Origin: Isoetes taiwanensis
Lineage: Eukaryota; Streptophyta; Lycopodiopsida; Isoetales; Isoetaceae
DNA: 64,000 nt
Assembly: GCA_021234155.1 (NCBI GenBank)
Contig: JAJEKV010000046.1
Coordinates: 1,974,298 to 2,038,297, forward strand
Direction of reading: 5' to 3'
The notes beneath the pieces are model-generated. The model made no database searches. It worked only from the letters and a program-made list of their open reading frames with translations, and was not told the origin of the DNA. Positions 21,922-32,444 of the stretch are shown piece by piece; the first letter of the stretch is position 1, and every line of letters starts with the position of its first letter. The translations under genes were made by a program, and so were the position numbers.

Positions 21922-22610
21922 GACCTATTGGTCTTCGTGGACGTTAAAAAAACTATTCTATTCTATTCTATTCTCTCTCTTTCTAAAGCAAGTGGTTCTA
22001 GTTTAAATTCCACTCTACTATTTTTTTTAATTCCAATGCAAACTTCAAATCACTATGTGATCTCTAAATTTAAGAAAATACAGCACGTCATCCTAACCTA
22101 TATTCAAAAAAAAAAAAATGACATGTTCATTGATTAATATTGGGCATAATAAACTAGCCTCCAAAAACATGTAACCATTCAAGATGAATAAACCATTACT
22201 AATTGTAATGAACCACTATAGTATGCATGAAACTAACTCATAAACCGCATTAATTTTAACAAATCACTATAGCAATTATAACCACTATCAATAATCATAT
22301 CATGAAGCAGTATCAGTTTTGACAAACCACCAAGGCATGTGGTTTTCTTCTATCAAATAAATTCATGCATAAAAAACCATAGATATCATGGTTTTTAGAT
22401 GATATAATAATGGTTAAATATACTAATTCACTTTTGGGGGCCTTGTGTATTGTTGCTACTTTACAAGTATTTAATTAGTCCGTGAGTCTATTTTGGGGCA
22501 TTTATCTCAGGAATATTTTCTTCTTTAGTATGGCTTCGTTGGTTGTTGCATGGCTTAAAAGTGCAAAAATGGTTGTTTCTTGTCCATATTGTCATGTTTG
22601 TGCTAGCACA
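21920..22610. other. AT-rich non-coding stretch
   Basis: No gene, RNA or element recognised. A (TTCTA)n-like run follows the microsatellite at about 21955-21980. Confidence 0.4.
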
Positions 22611-22619
22611 TTGCCTGTG

Positions 22620-22810
22620 GGGGAATTGGCTTGCCTATGTGCACATAGGCTGCCTATACATGTATAGCCAAGCATGTGTCCCCACAGCCAAGCCTATGCG
22701 CATACAGGCAAGCCCTCATAGTCAAGCCTATGCGTGTATGGGCTATCTAATATTTCTCTTCTGCTAAGAATTGTACTTAAAACTCCATGCGTGTATAGGC
22801 TAGGCCTTTC
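22620..22810. repeat. second locus of the CCTATGCGCATA-type repeat
   Basis: Several copies of words like GCCTATGTGCACATAGGC, AAGCCTATGCGCATACAGGC and GCGTGTATAGGCTAGGCC, matching those that flank copia element 1. Each is a near-palindrome. The element's boundaries are not visible. Confidence 0.55.
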
Positions 22811-23960
22811 TTTCATTGGATTTGTCCTAATTTTTTCCTTTGTGTTTCTAGGAAATGAAACTCAAAGCCAAAGTCTCAACGTCTTGAGACAAACACAAAA
22901 GCATTTCAAGTTGTAGCAGATCAGTCCTACTTGCAAAAACCAGCAGTGGCTTGTTGTGAGGGACAACCAAGCATTGTTTTTCTATGTTTGTTCAATGGTT
23001 GGATGTGAGAAATGCAAGCTTGACTAGTTCAAGAAAAGTGGCAGAGTTCTCTCTGTTGAGTTGTTCGGCATGAGCTTCATAAAGTTCAGGACAGTGACAA
23101 AGGGTCGGGAACATGTCTTTTCAGTTGATTTTCAAGCTGAGTTTGTTGTCACGTGAAGATCTTCAGCACTACGTCGGCACACCCATGAAAGCTAAAGTGG
23201 TTAATATTTCTGTTTGTGGGTTCACCATATCTTTATAATAATTCCTAACCTTATTCACGTTTCCTAGGACTTGCTCACAAAATGTGCTTCAATGCACTAT
23301 ACAAGAGCTTCCCCCAGATGTAGCTCATAAAAGGCCAAAAATAACACCAATTCCACTCTCCAGAACATCCAAATCGGCCCGGACATTCTCTGTCCTAACT
23401 ACAACAGAGGCAACTTGCAATTAAAATCCAAATTTTTGGAAATCCAACTAGGAATGTGAAAACGATATCATTTCAATTCTGGGTTTAAATTGAGTGATCG
23501 AATTCCTTATTCTTCATCCCGATCTATCTTCTGAGAACGTCGAACGCCACAAGATATGGCTATGTTTTGCCTTGTTGTTTGTCTTCAATCGTCACTCAAT
23601 TTTTGTTTTCTCTTCAACATATTAGAGATAGAAGCCATAGATTATTCGAGAAGTGGGGTTGGATTCTCTTTGGGATGCTGGTGGAGGTCGATTGATTTGA
23701 AGGTGGGAGGGTAGCCCCTCTCCCAATAAAAGGCTTTGGGGAGGTCCAAGCAATCTGCCTTTGCCTACAAGCTCCTCTACTTCCATGATCCCTAACAACT
23801 TCACCATTCGGAACTGCATGGTGGCCGAAATCACTGTTGCCATTAGATCTTCTCTGAACGTCAAGGCAAGTGGGTCTGCCTTCCGGAAGATTTTCAATCC
23901 ATTCATATCAAGAATAGCAAATCGCTATGCAAAACCTGTAGAATCAGGTTAACAGCTTGC
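22811..23960. other. non-coding stretch
   Basis: Small overlapping frames on both strands (23622-23906 minus, 23761-23952 plus) without recognisable motifs. Confidence 0.35.
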
Positions 23961-23964
23961 CTTG

Positions 23965-24125
23965 ACGTCATGGAACAAGAAGGGGTCAGCCATTCTTGCT
24001 TCCCACGACTCCGCGAGAATCGTCGATTCCTACGGCTCGGTCCCGTGGGAAGCTAAGAAATAGTAAGCCCCGGATTCTGGTCGGGGAAGCAAGAATGGCT
24101 GACCCCTTCTCGTTCCACATAACGT
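23965..24125. repeat. foldback (inverted repeat) with about 40-bp arms
   Basis: The left arm (23965-24004) is the reverse complement of the right arm (24084-24125), with few mismatches. Both contain GGGGTCAGCCATTCTTGCTT or its complement. The loop is about 80 bp and holds a second, inner pair (GCTTCCCACG and CGTGGGAAGC). Transcribed, it would form a long hairpin. A MITE or an evolving microRNA-like locus are both possible. The outer ends ACGT(C/T)A and ATAACGT are also complementary. Confidence 0.85.
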
Positions 24126-25050
24126 GGAGGTTTCCCTTGAGATTGTGTTCTAGATTGAGCGGGCCAAGTCTAAAACCGACCTCATAGATTGCCCGATTAT
24201 GGTGACAGAAGGTGACAATGTTTTCTTCCAGAGTCCAGTTGGCTCTTAACTGATGCATGCAACCTTTTTTTATACAAGGCCAGCACTGGACGATCCTCTC
24301 CTTTTCTTGGTTTTTTCTCATCGGCTGGCCCACGTGCCTCTCATCATATAACAGACCACTGTACCACACTTGAAACGGTCCATAGGGCTTATTTTGTAAT
24401 AATCCTAGGGCTTATTTTTGCGTAATCAGGAGAACCCAGGCATTGCAAAGTTGCATCTTTTGGTGTGCTTTGTTTGGTTGTATCATTTGTTTTTGTTTTT
24501 GGTGACTATCACTTGTTTTGTTTACATTATGGCTTAAATGCTAACGAACAAAGGAGGTTACAATCTAATATAAACAAATGAGCCACAACAAAAACACTCT
24601 TGCATTTGGATTCAATTTGCAAACAATCACGTAACGTACAATGCAGGCACTAATTCGTACCTTAATTATCTTGGATTTCATCATTATCTTAAGATATCTA
24701 TCGACAACAATGGTTAGGAAGGATGCCAACCAAAATGGAGATGTGCATGCCTGGCTTGGAGTGGCTGCTGATATGAATGTGATACCCTTTTCAAACCTTG
24801 GGGTTGGCTGCATTCCATGACCCATCTTAGCCCTCCAAGTACTTGCAAAGCCCACGTCCATGCCCCTTGGTTGGGAAATAATAGTAGGGTTTACCCCAAT
24901 TTCCACCATCTCCTTTATAATCCTTGCCTTATCTATGGCATTCTTAATCATGTTGGGTTCTATTATTAGAAGTTAAAATAAATGCATCCAATTTAATGCC
25001 TATTAGTTGTTAAGACATTGTACAAGTACCCAATATCCAAGAGATCTTTG
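24126..25050. other. non-coding or unrecognised
   Basis: A 128-codon minus-strand frame at 24565-24951 is open but matches nothing I know. The rest holds no supported feature. Confidence 0.35.
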
Positions 25051-25055
25051 GGGGC

Positions 25056-25703
25056 ATGCATTCTATCCAGTCTGGAGCTCCGTGTGTAACAAAGGTAGCA
25101 AAAACTAATCAATGCGAAATGATTAGTTTAACCGATAATAACAATATTTGGTTCAATTTAGAGAGCGTCTTAAAGCTCACGGTCGTGTTTTATAATGTAA
25201 AATCTTATGAGTTAGAGGAATTGGAAGCTTGCATAAAACTCGACGAGATGGAGTTAACAACCAAGAAAAAAATTGAAATAGTTTCCTTAGTTCTCATGAA
25301 CTATGCTTTAGAAGCAAAGTATGGAGAGCAAATGCTATTGCCTAAGTCAAAAAGAGATCCTGAATGGTTTTCAACTCAACCAGAGGATCATACCTGGTGG
25401 CTTGGCATGTTTCAAGTCCAAAAAGAAAACTTCACAGTCTTGAAATGGGTGTTCGATCAAATGGATATTCCAAGAATTCTTAGCATTTATGAATCAGGTG
25501 AATTATTGCAACTGGATGGTCATGGTTCATTTAGGGTGAAGTTCCATTTAGCTTCCGATTTAAAAATTGAGAAGGTTATGTATAACGTAATCAATTCCGG
25601 TGCTCAAACTTCTAGGAATTGTCTGTTTTGTATGTACAGATTGAAGGAACAGCAAAAAGGCAAAAGCTTCAAAGACAATAATCACTGCAATCAAGGCATT
25701 TGA
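25056..25703 (+). CDS. unidentified ORF, transposon-protein-like, first part
   Basis: 215 codons of coding-like composition. Points of note: an HTWWLGMFQVQ segment; HLASDLKIEKVMYNV followed by a CLFCMYRLKEQQ segment, whose CxxC could be half of a zinc site. The style resembles unclassified transposon-derived proteins of eukaryotes rather than a plant housekeeping gene, but I cannot name the family. The frame continues in altered frames through 25772-25972 and into the ORF at 25989, so these are probably one broken gene. Confidence 0.5.
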   Translation: MHSIQSGAPCVTKVAKTNQCEMISLTDNNNIWFNLESVLKLTVVFYNVKSYELEELEACIKLDEMELTTKKKIEIVSLVLMNYALEAKYGEQMLLPKSKRDPEWFSTQPEDHTWWLGMFQVQKENFTVLKWVFDQMDIPRILSIYESGELLQLDGHGSFRVKFHLASDLKIEKVMYNVINSGAQTSRNCLFCMYRLKEQQKGKSFKDNNHCNQGI

Positions 25704-25988
25704 AAAGATAAAAATTAGAGCCAATCCTCGCCTCCATCAAGGCATTTAGATGATCCATCTTAGTTGTTGCTTTGTGTGGAAAATTAAGGCTGAAAAAGGA
25801 AAGGAAAGAGGGAATAGCAAGAATTGAGAAAGTATTGTCAGAAGCTGGACTCCACGGTGGTTCAATGAAGCTTGAGAAGGACTTAAAACAGTCGAGAAAT
25901 AGTTCAAGTCGAACGTCTCATTGGGGGGATAAAGCCGGGCATTTCTTGAAGAATACAGATCCAAAAAGATAGGAAAGGGTCGTTTGAT

Positions 25989-26576
25989 TTGGGGAAAAAA
26001 ATAGTTGAGGCAGAAAGAGACAGGACAAACAGAGGTACGTCTACGATAAAAAAGTTGAATGCATGGACTGCATTCTCAGATTTGAATGTTCTATTACAAA
26101 AAAGTAGCTTCACTAATGATGAGAAGGTACAATTTAAGGAGCTTGTGACTAAATTCACAGATGCATATATCAAGGCATGGGGAGAAAGTGAGGTCACACA
26201 CTACATCCACATATTATATGCTCATGGCCCGTGGTTTATAAAGGAATACGGCAGCATTGTGGTTTGGAATACTCAAGGTATGGAAAAGTTCCATAAACAA
26301 ACTAAAATGGCATTCCATCGGGCTACACAACGAGGAGGGTCTTTTTCAATGTCCAAGCCACTTTGTCAATTTGGAACATGGTTCTATAGAAGACTACTGG
26401 CAAGGCACGAGAAAAATGTTAGAAGAAGAGCAGCTCCTTGCTTGGACAATGCACTAAGAGAAGTTGCACTGAAGCGCAGAAGAGAATTGTGGGAGAAGTC
26501 CACAGCCAATGAAACACAAAGACAGTGGAGAATGAAGCGTGTAAGAGTTGGACGAAAATATGTTGAGGCACTCTAA
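25989..26576 (+). CDS. unidentified ORF, transposon-protein-like, second part
   Basis: 195 codons. Notable segments are the charged start (GKKIVEAERDRTNRG), ESEVTHYIHILYAHGPWFI, VVWNTQGMEKFHKQTK, and a strongly basic C-terminus (RHEKNVRRRAAP, RRRELWEK, RMKRVRVGRK). The bridging frame at 25772-25972 (LSEAGLHGGSMKLEKD, HWGDKAGHFLKN) joins it to the upstream ORF, so 25056-26576 is best read as one interrupted gene of about 500 codons. His-rich helices followed by a basic tail are compatible with a nucleic-acid-binding transposon protein. The final 50 bp are repeated at 27389. Confidence 0.5.
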   Translation: MGKKIVEAERDRTNRGTSTIKKLNAWTAFSDLNVLLQKSSFTNDEKVQFKELVTKFTDAYIKAWGESEVTHYIHILYAHGPWFIKEYGSIVVWNTQGMEKFHKQTKMAFHRATQRGGSFSMSKPLCQFGTWFYRRLLARHEKNVRRRAAPCLDNALREVALKRRRELWEKSTANETQRQWRMKRVRVGRKYVEAL

Positions 26577-26583
26577 TCAAACA

Positions 26584-27383
26584 TGTAAGTGCATGTTCTT
26601 TTATGTTATACCGTTCCGTAACATGATTGTTGTGCTAATTTTCCCTTTTTAGGTCACAATAATGAGCATTACCAGACCTTGCACAACCAAACATGTTGTG
26701 ACAGTAATTGGGCTGTTTTCTGGACCTAAGATCTATGGAGATGAAGGAGACAGCTGACAATGCAAATACCACAACAGGCCTGCATCAAATTGGCAGCACA
26801 TCATGGCTGCTTGAAATTTCTGGCTTGGAGGGTCAATACACTTCAAGGGGTTTGTCAGTTTCTAATAAACAGTCTCAAACAGTTGCGTATGCAACTGCTA
26901 GATGGTCATCTAACTACATTGCTTACCATGGTTGTGTAAATTATAGTGCATTTGCTGTGGTTGTTCAAGGGACTACAGTATTAAAGAATTTAGATTTAGT
27001 GCCAATTTGGTAGCTATTCTCCAAAGTCATTGATAGCTATTCGTTGATAGCTATCTGGAACTGTATGTACTCTGGTCCTATTATATCTGCCATTTTTCTC
27101 CCTTGCTTCAAGAACATGTAAGCAATCATGTTGAATTTGATTGTTATTGGTGTCACGGTAGGTGCAGTGATGGTATTGTTGTTGCTTGGCCTCATCATTG
27201 TCAGCATTCAACATAGATGGTGTATGAAGTCCAAACTTGAAACAGAGATTGAAAGAACAATGGATAAGATTTCAAAGATTGGGCCATTTATATGGTAAGG
27301 GAGGGCTTGGAGCAGTCTATAAAGGAACCCTTGCTGATGGCAGCATTGTGGCAGTGAAGTACTTGACCCAACATAGCAAGAAA
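26584..27383 (+). pseudogene. receptor-like kinase fragment, copy 1
   Basis: Directly behind the transposon-like ORF. The frame 26708-27013 ends in FAVVVQGTTVLKNLDLV, like the last strands of the malectin-like ectodomain of plant receptor kinases. At 27128-27298 a 56-codon ORF encodes a transmembrane segment (IGVTVGAVMVLLLLGLIIVS) followed by a basic juxtamembrane stretch. At 27294-27383, in another frame, lies the kinase glycine-rich loop and catalytic-lysine strand (GKGGLGAVYKGTLADG, then IVAVKYL). Ectodomain end, membrane helix and kinase start are in the natural order, but frames and spacing are broken and the rest of the kinase is absent. Confidence 0.7.
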
Positions 27384-27388
27384 ACATG

Positions 27389-27865
27389 CAGTGGAGAATG
27401 AAACGTGTAAGAGTTGGACGAAAATATGTTGAGGCACTCTAATCAAACATGTAAGTGCATGTTCTTTTATGTTATACCTTTGTTCTGTAACATGATTGTT
27501 GTGCTAATTTTCCTTTTTTAGGTCATAATAATGAGCATTACCAGACCCTGCACAACCAAACATGTTGTGATAGTAATTGGGCTGTTTTCTGGACCTAAGA
27601 TTGTGCAAATACCACAATAGGCCTGCCTACCATGGTTGTATAAATTACAGTGCATTTGCTGTGGTTGTTCAAGGGACTACAGTATTAAAGATAGCTAACC
27701 GCTATACTATCTGGAACTAGATGTGATCTGGAACTAGATTGGGCCATTTATATACACATATGACCAACTGTTGGAAGCTACAGATAGAACTGTTACTAGG
27801 TAAGGGAGGGCTTGGAGCAGTCTATAAAGGAACCCTTGCTGATGCATTAGACACCCTTGCTGATG
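27389..27865 (+). pseudogene. receptor-like kinase fragment, copy 2 (local duplication)
   Basis: Begins with the same bases as 26523 onward, including the end of the transposon-like ORF, and runs collinear with copy 1 with internal deletions. Around 27740 it keeps a piece that copy 1 lacks: IGPFIYTYDQLLEATDR, the usual juxtamembrane FTYEQLLxATxxF motif. The glycine-rich loop follows again (27800-27845). Comparing the two copies shows both derive from one intact receptor-kinase segment. Confidence 0.7.
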
Positions 27866-28144
27866 CCGTCTCAAAATAAAGGATTCTCCGCTCTGACCTG
27901 TTTCGTGTCCCATGTCCTCTATTAAGAATATTATTGATATTTCTTTGTGTAATAGCATGTGGCAAGTCTGTCAATGTTGTGGTTTACAAAACCATTTCTA
28001 TGTTTGTTGTAAGAGTATTCATTGTTCAGTAGACAAAATTACAATTTATGTTGATTGATATTCAACAGGCTATTTCACTAAAAAACAGGCAAATTTGAGT
28101 AGAACAGTCTTAAATCCAGAGAAAAATAAGATTTTGACATCTAT

Positions 28145-31100
28145 TCAAGGTGTTTTATAGCCATGAGATTCACAAGAGAGGTCAACTAGATCTTGTAAGA
28201 ACTTGAGAGCTGCTTGGAAGAGATATAATGTAACAGAAACAAGTAAAACAAATGTGCACCAGAAAATGCCACTGTAAAATCCACATTTGATGTAAAGTTT
28301 ATCTCTCAGAAAATTGAGATTAAGCATGAGGCTAGAGTCAATGTTCCAAGTAGAAAACCTGCTCTGATTAGCCAGAAGGTTGGTCGAATCCGACTTGTTC
28401 AACTGCTTGTGAAAGAGATGCCACCTTTGAGCATTTGTGATCTTTGGATCAAGCACCCATCCACGTAGAGGTGGCTGCAAATAGCAACAGCAAATAAAGA
28501 AGGTATCAAACTTCGAAACAAAGTAGACAACTTAGCATAATAGAACTTAGCAGTAATTGCTTCACTTTACGTCATTGAGAAAAGGCTGCGGCATCTTATT
28601 AGCACTTGATAGTAGAATAAGCTGTTGAGAGAAGCCTAAGCATCCTTTTAGAGTACTCGTCTGCACAATAAAATAATTGGTTCAAGATATGTCTTCTTTT
28701 ATTTAGCAAATTTTACACTGTTCTACTTCCTTGATTTAACTTTCCTTGTTCAATGGTACATTTACTATTACTGTTTATCTAATCATGTACATAAAAGTGA
28801 CCGCCTAGAAATGGAACTTCAAAGGAGAATCATAAATGCATGACATGCCAGAATTAAAAGAAGAATACATTTGAAGATAGAAACAAAAGCAACCAACCAT
28901 TTGATTGGTAACCAAGATGCATAAGAAACAACGAAAACTGCTTCATACTAAAAAAATATATGATGTTAAAACGAGCTTATCAATCATTGCAGCAATGACT
29001 TCATTGCAGAAACAATTGTTTGATTGGTAACCAAGATGCATAAGAAACAATGGAAACTGCTTCATACTAAAAAAATATATGATGTTGAACTCGAAAACGA
29101 GCTTACCAATCATTGCAGCAACGACTTCATTGCAGAAACAACTGTTTTAGTTTCAAGAATGGTTTTTTTACTCAAGGATTTTTTTCAGTATTTTGGATTT
29201 CTTTTTTATGTGGGCACATATAATGCAAACCAAAAATTCATATCTCTCTCAAAGTCAAGAACTGCCAACATGCTGAGTTACACCCTTCCGTTTATTAGCA
29301 TCAGGTTTACTCAAACACAGTAATATTATACCATTACCAAAGGAATATTCCTACAGAGAGAAACTCAGGTTGACAAAACAGTAAATCACCAGAAAAGATC
29401 TCACATGAAATGATCAGAGACAACCTGCAATTTCCTAAACTCGTATGATGGGACGTCCTGATCCAGTTTCCTTATATTAGATTCAAATGAGGAGCTAACA
29501 AACAAATGAAAGTTCACACTAAGAGCTCCAAATATCTACTAAACCATAAGATTGACACATTTCTCTATCTATTTTAAGCCATTAACTTAAGTAGTAATAC
29601 ATTTATATCAAAGAACTCATATCTTAGTCCACTAATACTGCAGAACTTTAAATAAACAGAGCCCATGCATATCCAGTCCTTGCAAGTTTAACACTTTACT
29701 TCATTATTCAAATAGCTATACATTACCAGCTTATAGACCATGTAAAATGCAGACCTGTGCAGCATCAGCCAACTACAGTGCCAAGAAGTTACCCTATGAA
29801 AGCAAAAGCTTACCTCTGATTATGCCCAGGCCAGCATCAAACCAATCAGCAATTGAATTCTTCCCATATACTGCATGTAAATTTAAGGAGTATTGCCCTT
29901 GGGAGTTGAACCCAAAATAAACCAGGAATAGCTCTATTTTTTTTTCTTCTGTTAAATTCAGTAATACATTAGATATCATGCTTCATTCTCACCAGATGTG
30001 GAACCATGCAATCTTTGCATGTCACATTGCACTCTCTTCTATATCCAACCTTCTTGTCGTCTACTAAGAAATGAAACTCTGAATATCCAGTGTGTGACTC
30101 TAGTAACTTTCTACATTCTGCCAGCGTCCATTCTTCTTCCATGTCCAAAATTTGCACAGAACCATTTTCTATATGTATAGTCAAATCCATAAAACTAGTT
30201 TTAATGCGATGTTCCTGTATCGCTATCCAGACATATTTTTTATTTTCCCACTGTCTTTTATACCTTTCAACAAAGAAATTACAGTATAATGTTTGCTTTG
30301 GCACCCTGTACCTGAAAAAAATGATATCATGCACTATCGTTTGTAAAGTAGATGCAAATAAGAAATACAAACTTACCTGAATATAAAGTTGCTGGAGTCC
30401 ACTTGGCACTTGGTTAATTGGCCACCAGTTTCATGAGGCTTGGTCCTCCATTCTCCGTAAAACAATTGGTCAAGGGATTCTTCTCTAACTCCTTTAAAGG
30501 TATACGTTTGAGGTACAATTCTTAGTGTCTCTACATCCTTGAACATAAATGCAAAAATGTGTATGGGAATAACGGCCTTCATGCCACCCCGAACCCCTCA
30601 TTTTTCAGTCATTAACTTAGCTACTTCTCTTGTCAATGAAAGTTGAAATGCAGTAAGAGTATGAATCGTACTGATTCCTCTACACAAAAGTGATAATGTT
30701 GGAGCATTGACTATAGTTAACTTTCCAACTTTGCTTTCCTTCGTATAATGGTATTTGCGGAACCATATGCCCTGAGCCTTAAGAGAAGACAATGCATAAT
30801 CAGGAAACAACAACTTTCCAATCGCATAGTGGTGTACCTCCAAGATGCTAGTGATGCTTTGTGCTGAAACTCTATCCTAGAATTCAGACGAGCATAGACA
30901 TTTGACATCAAGTTTTGGAAATGTCGAAGCCTTGGAAATATCTTCTTTCATCATGTCTTGAGCCCCATATGCATGTGCAACAATAAGCTGATCCACGCAT
31001 TTTCCACCTTGGCTGGTCACAAAACCAAGCACTTGGGCCTTCCAATGTGAAGTCAAGTCATTGACCTTGCGCTTCTTCACCGCATGATGACCGCATTGTT

Positions 31101-31545
31101 TAAGCCTCATGGTGACCCAAGAACCGATGGATATGTGCAAATCAATCCACTGTTCTGTGCTATTTTTGCCATTTCGCAAAATAATCTGACTGATTTCAGA
31201 ACGCTTTGAGGACATAATCTACAACAACAGTGAGAAGTATAAGTGCTCAAACAGCGAATGCACCATATAAGAAGCTATGAAATAAACAACGACAATATGC
31301 ACAAACCATGCTTAAAATTTTGCTTTGCCTAAATCATGCACAAGCTGGCTAAGGTTCTGTGTGATGTTCTACTTCTGAAGTGATTAGCAAAAACCTAGAC
31401 ATCTATAGAATTGCAATAGAAAATGTAAATCTAACATACCAATGAAGTTGTGTCCTTGCTTGAATTTCGTTGCAGTCAGAATCACCCTTTTGGATCAGAA
31501 ATGTGCTCAACAATGATATGCTGTACTCTCATATCCTGATATACA
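28145..31545 (-). pseudogene. multi-exon gene with ubiquitin-like stretch and C-terminal membrane helix; interrupted
   Basis: Exons supported by splice signals: about 31440-31535, 30377-31215, 29993-30311, 29814-29870, 29425-about 29495, 28571-28660 and 28145-28474. The 65-bp intron 30312-30376 (GTAAGT..TTTCAG) joins in frame (SSNFIF to YRVPKQ). The last three exons join cleanly in phase 0. The part around 30050-30180 (LTIHIENGSVQILD, LAECRKLLES, FHFLVDDKKVG) resembles a ubiquitin-like beta-grasp fold in strand order and length. The C-terminus has a hydrophobic helix (FWCTFVLLVSVTLYLF). Two in-frame stops (TAG 30877, TGA 30598) and a one-base shift near 31490 break the N-terminal half. I do not recognise the family. 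It is either a decayed gene or a real gene with sequence errors. Confidence 0.5.
28901..29140. repeat. 119-bp tandem duplication inside an intron
   Basis: TTGATTGGTAACCAAGATGC starts copies at 28901 and 29020. They are nearly identical, with a small insertion in the second. The repeat lies between exons of the minus-strand gene, so it does not alter the protein. Confidence 0.9.
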
Positions 31546-31893
31546 AAAAAAAGAAAAGAAAATAGAACTGTAACAATCCACTTCGTTTGTATAATCAAAT
31601 AATAAGCATCCTAAATCTAAGAGAAGAGAAGAGCAGAATAGATGAAGAATTTGACCCCCAAAACCTGTAAAAAATAGAGAATCACATGGCACTTGCTTAA
31701 TCGAAGTATCAAGAGAGGGAGCAGAATAGGCAAATAATCCGGCATGTAAACCTGAAAAACAAGCAAATTGGCATGTTTAGCAATGGGAAATTTGCAAATT
31801 TAGGTTACTGGTGTATAAAATTGGATTCAAGAAAACCTTGTAGCTCAGGCGCTCGAATTTGGAAAACAAACGAAATGAATTCCCTCTAAGCTT

Positions 31894-31896
<3 letters not shown>

Positions 31897-31929
<33 letters not shown>
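31897..31929. repeat. poly(T) tract, 33 bases
   Basis: An uninterrupted T-run. On the minus strand this is a poly(A) run preceded by GGGGCTTTCCCTCCATTCCC-like sequence. It could mark the 3' end of a minus-strand retroposed element whose body lies to the right, but no body was identified. Confidence 0.7.
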
Positions 31930-31932
<3 letters not shown>

Positions 31933-32087
31933 GAAGGGAATGGAGGGAAAGCCCCGTTAATTATTAGTGAAGCCGAGGATTAATTTAATGAAGCCCCCGA
32001 GAATATTGCATATTTAATGTTATATGGTAGTTGGAACAAAATTCATTAAGAAAAAAGTGCCATGCAAGTGTGGGATAAAATGAACTA

Positions 32088-32393
32088 TTGCTTTCACCTC
32101 ATTGGCCCATAGAAAATGTTGATGTGGAATTTCAAGGGTGCCCTGTTTGGGATAAATCAAAATCTCAAAATAACTCTAATGAGTGCAGCAAAGTTATTAG
32201 GGAGGGATGCCTAATACATGATGTTAAGGATAATGAGCTGCGAACAGCACGGAAGATGGCACATGTGATCTTTATTATGATATCCATGCTGTCAGACGAG
32301 AAATATGATAATGCTAAGGCCAAGGGTGACAATAGCAGTGCATGGGAATGTTTTTCTTCAAGCACAATTTCATTAATTATGGACAATACCTGA
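32088..32393 (+). CDS. short open frame, unidentified
   Basis: 101 codons with moderately coding-like composition (ECSKVIREGCLIHDVKDNEL, ARKMAHVIFIMISMLSDEKY). No family recognised. The opposite strand is also open over 73 codons, which lowers confidence that this is coding. Confidence 0.25.
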   Translation: MLSPHWPIENVDVEFQGCPVWDKSKSQNNSNECSKVIREGCLIHDVKDNELRTARKMAHVIFIMISMLSDEKYDNAKAKGDNSSAWECFSSSTISLIMDNT

Positions 32394-32444
32394 ATTTATG
32401 GACCATTTTTTAGTACACTTGCATGAATGACTCTTTTTCATACA

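Noticed and set aside
21535-22137. Long open frames on both strands across the (CT)n tract
   Set aside because: They are produced by the dinucleotide repeat (Ser-Leu and Arg-Glu runs), not by a gene.
23622-24369. Open frames on both strands around the 24-kb foldback
   Set aside because: The frames are partly created by the inverted repeat and show no family motif.
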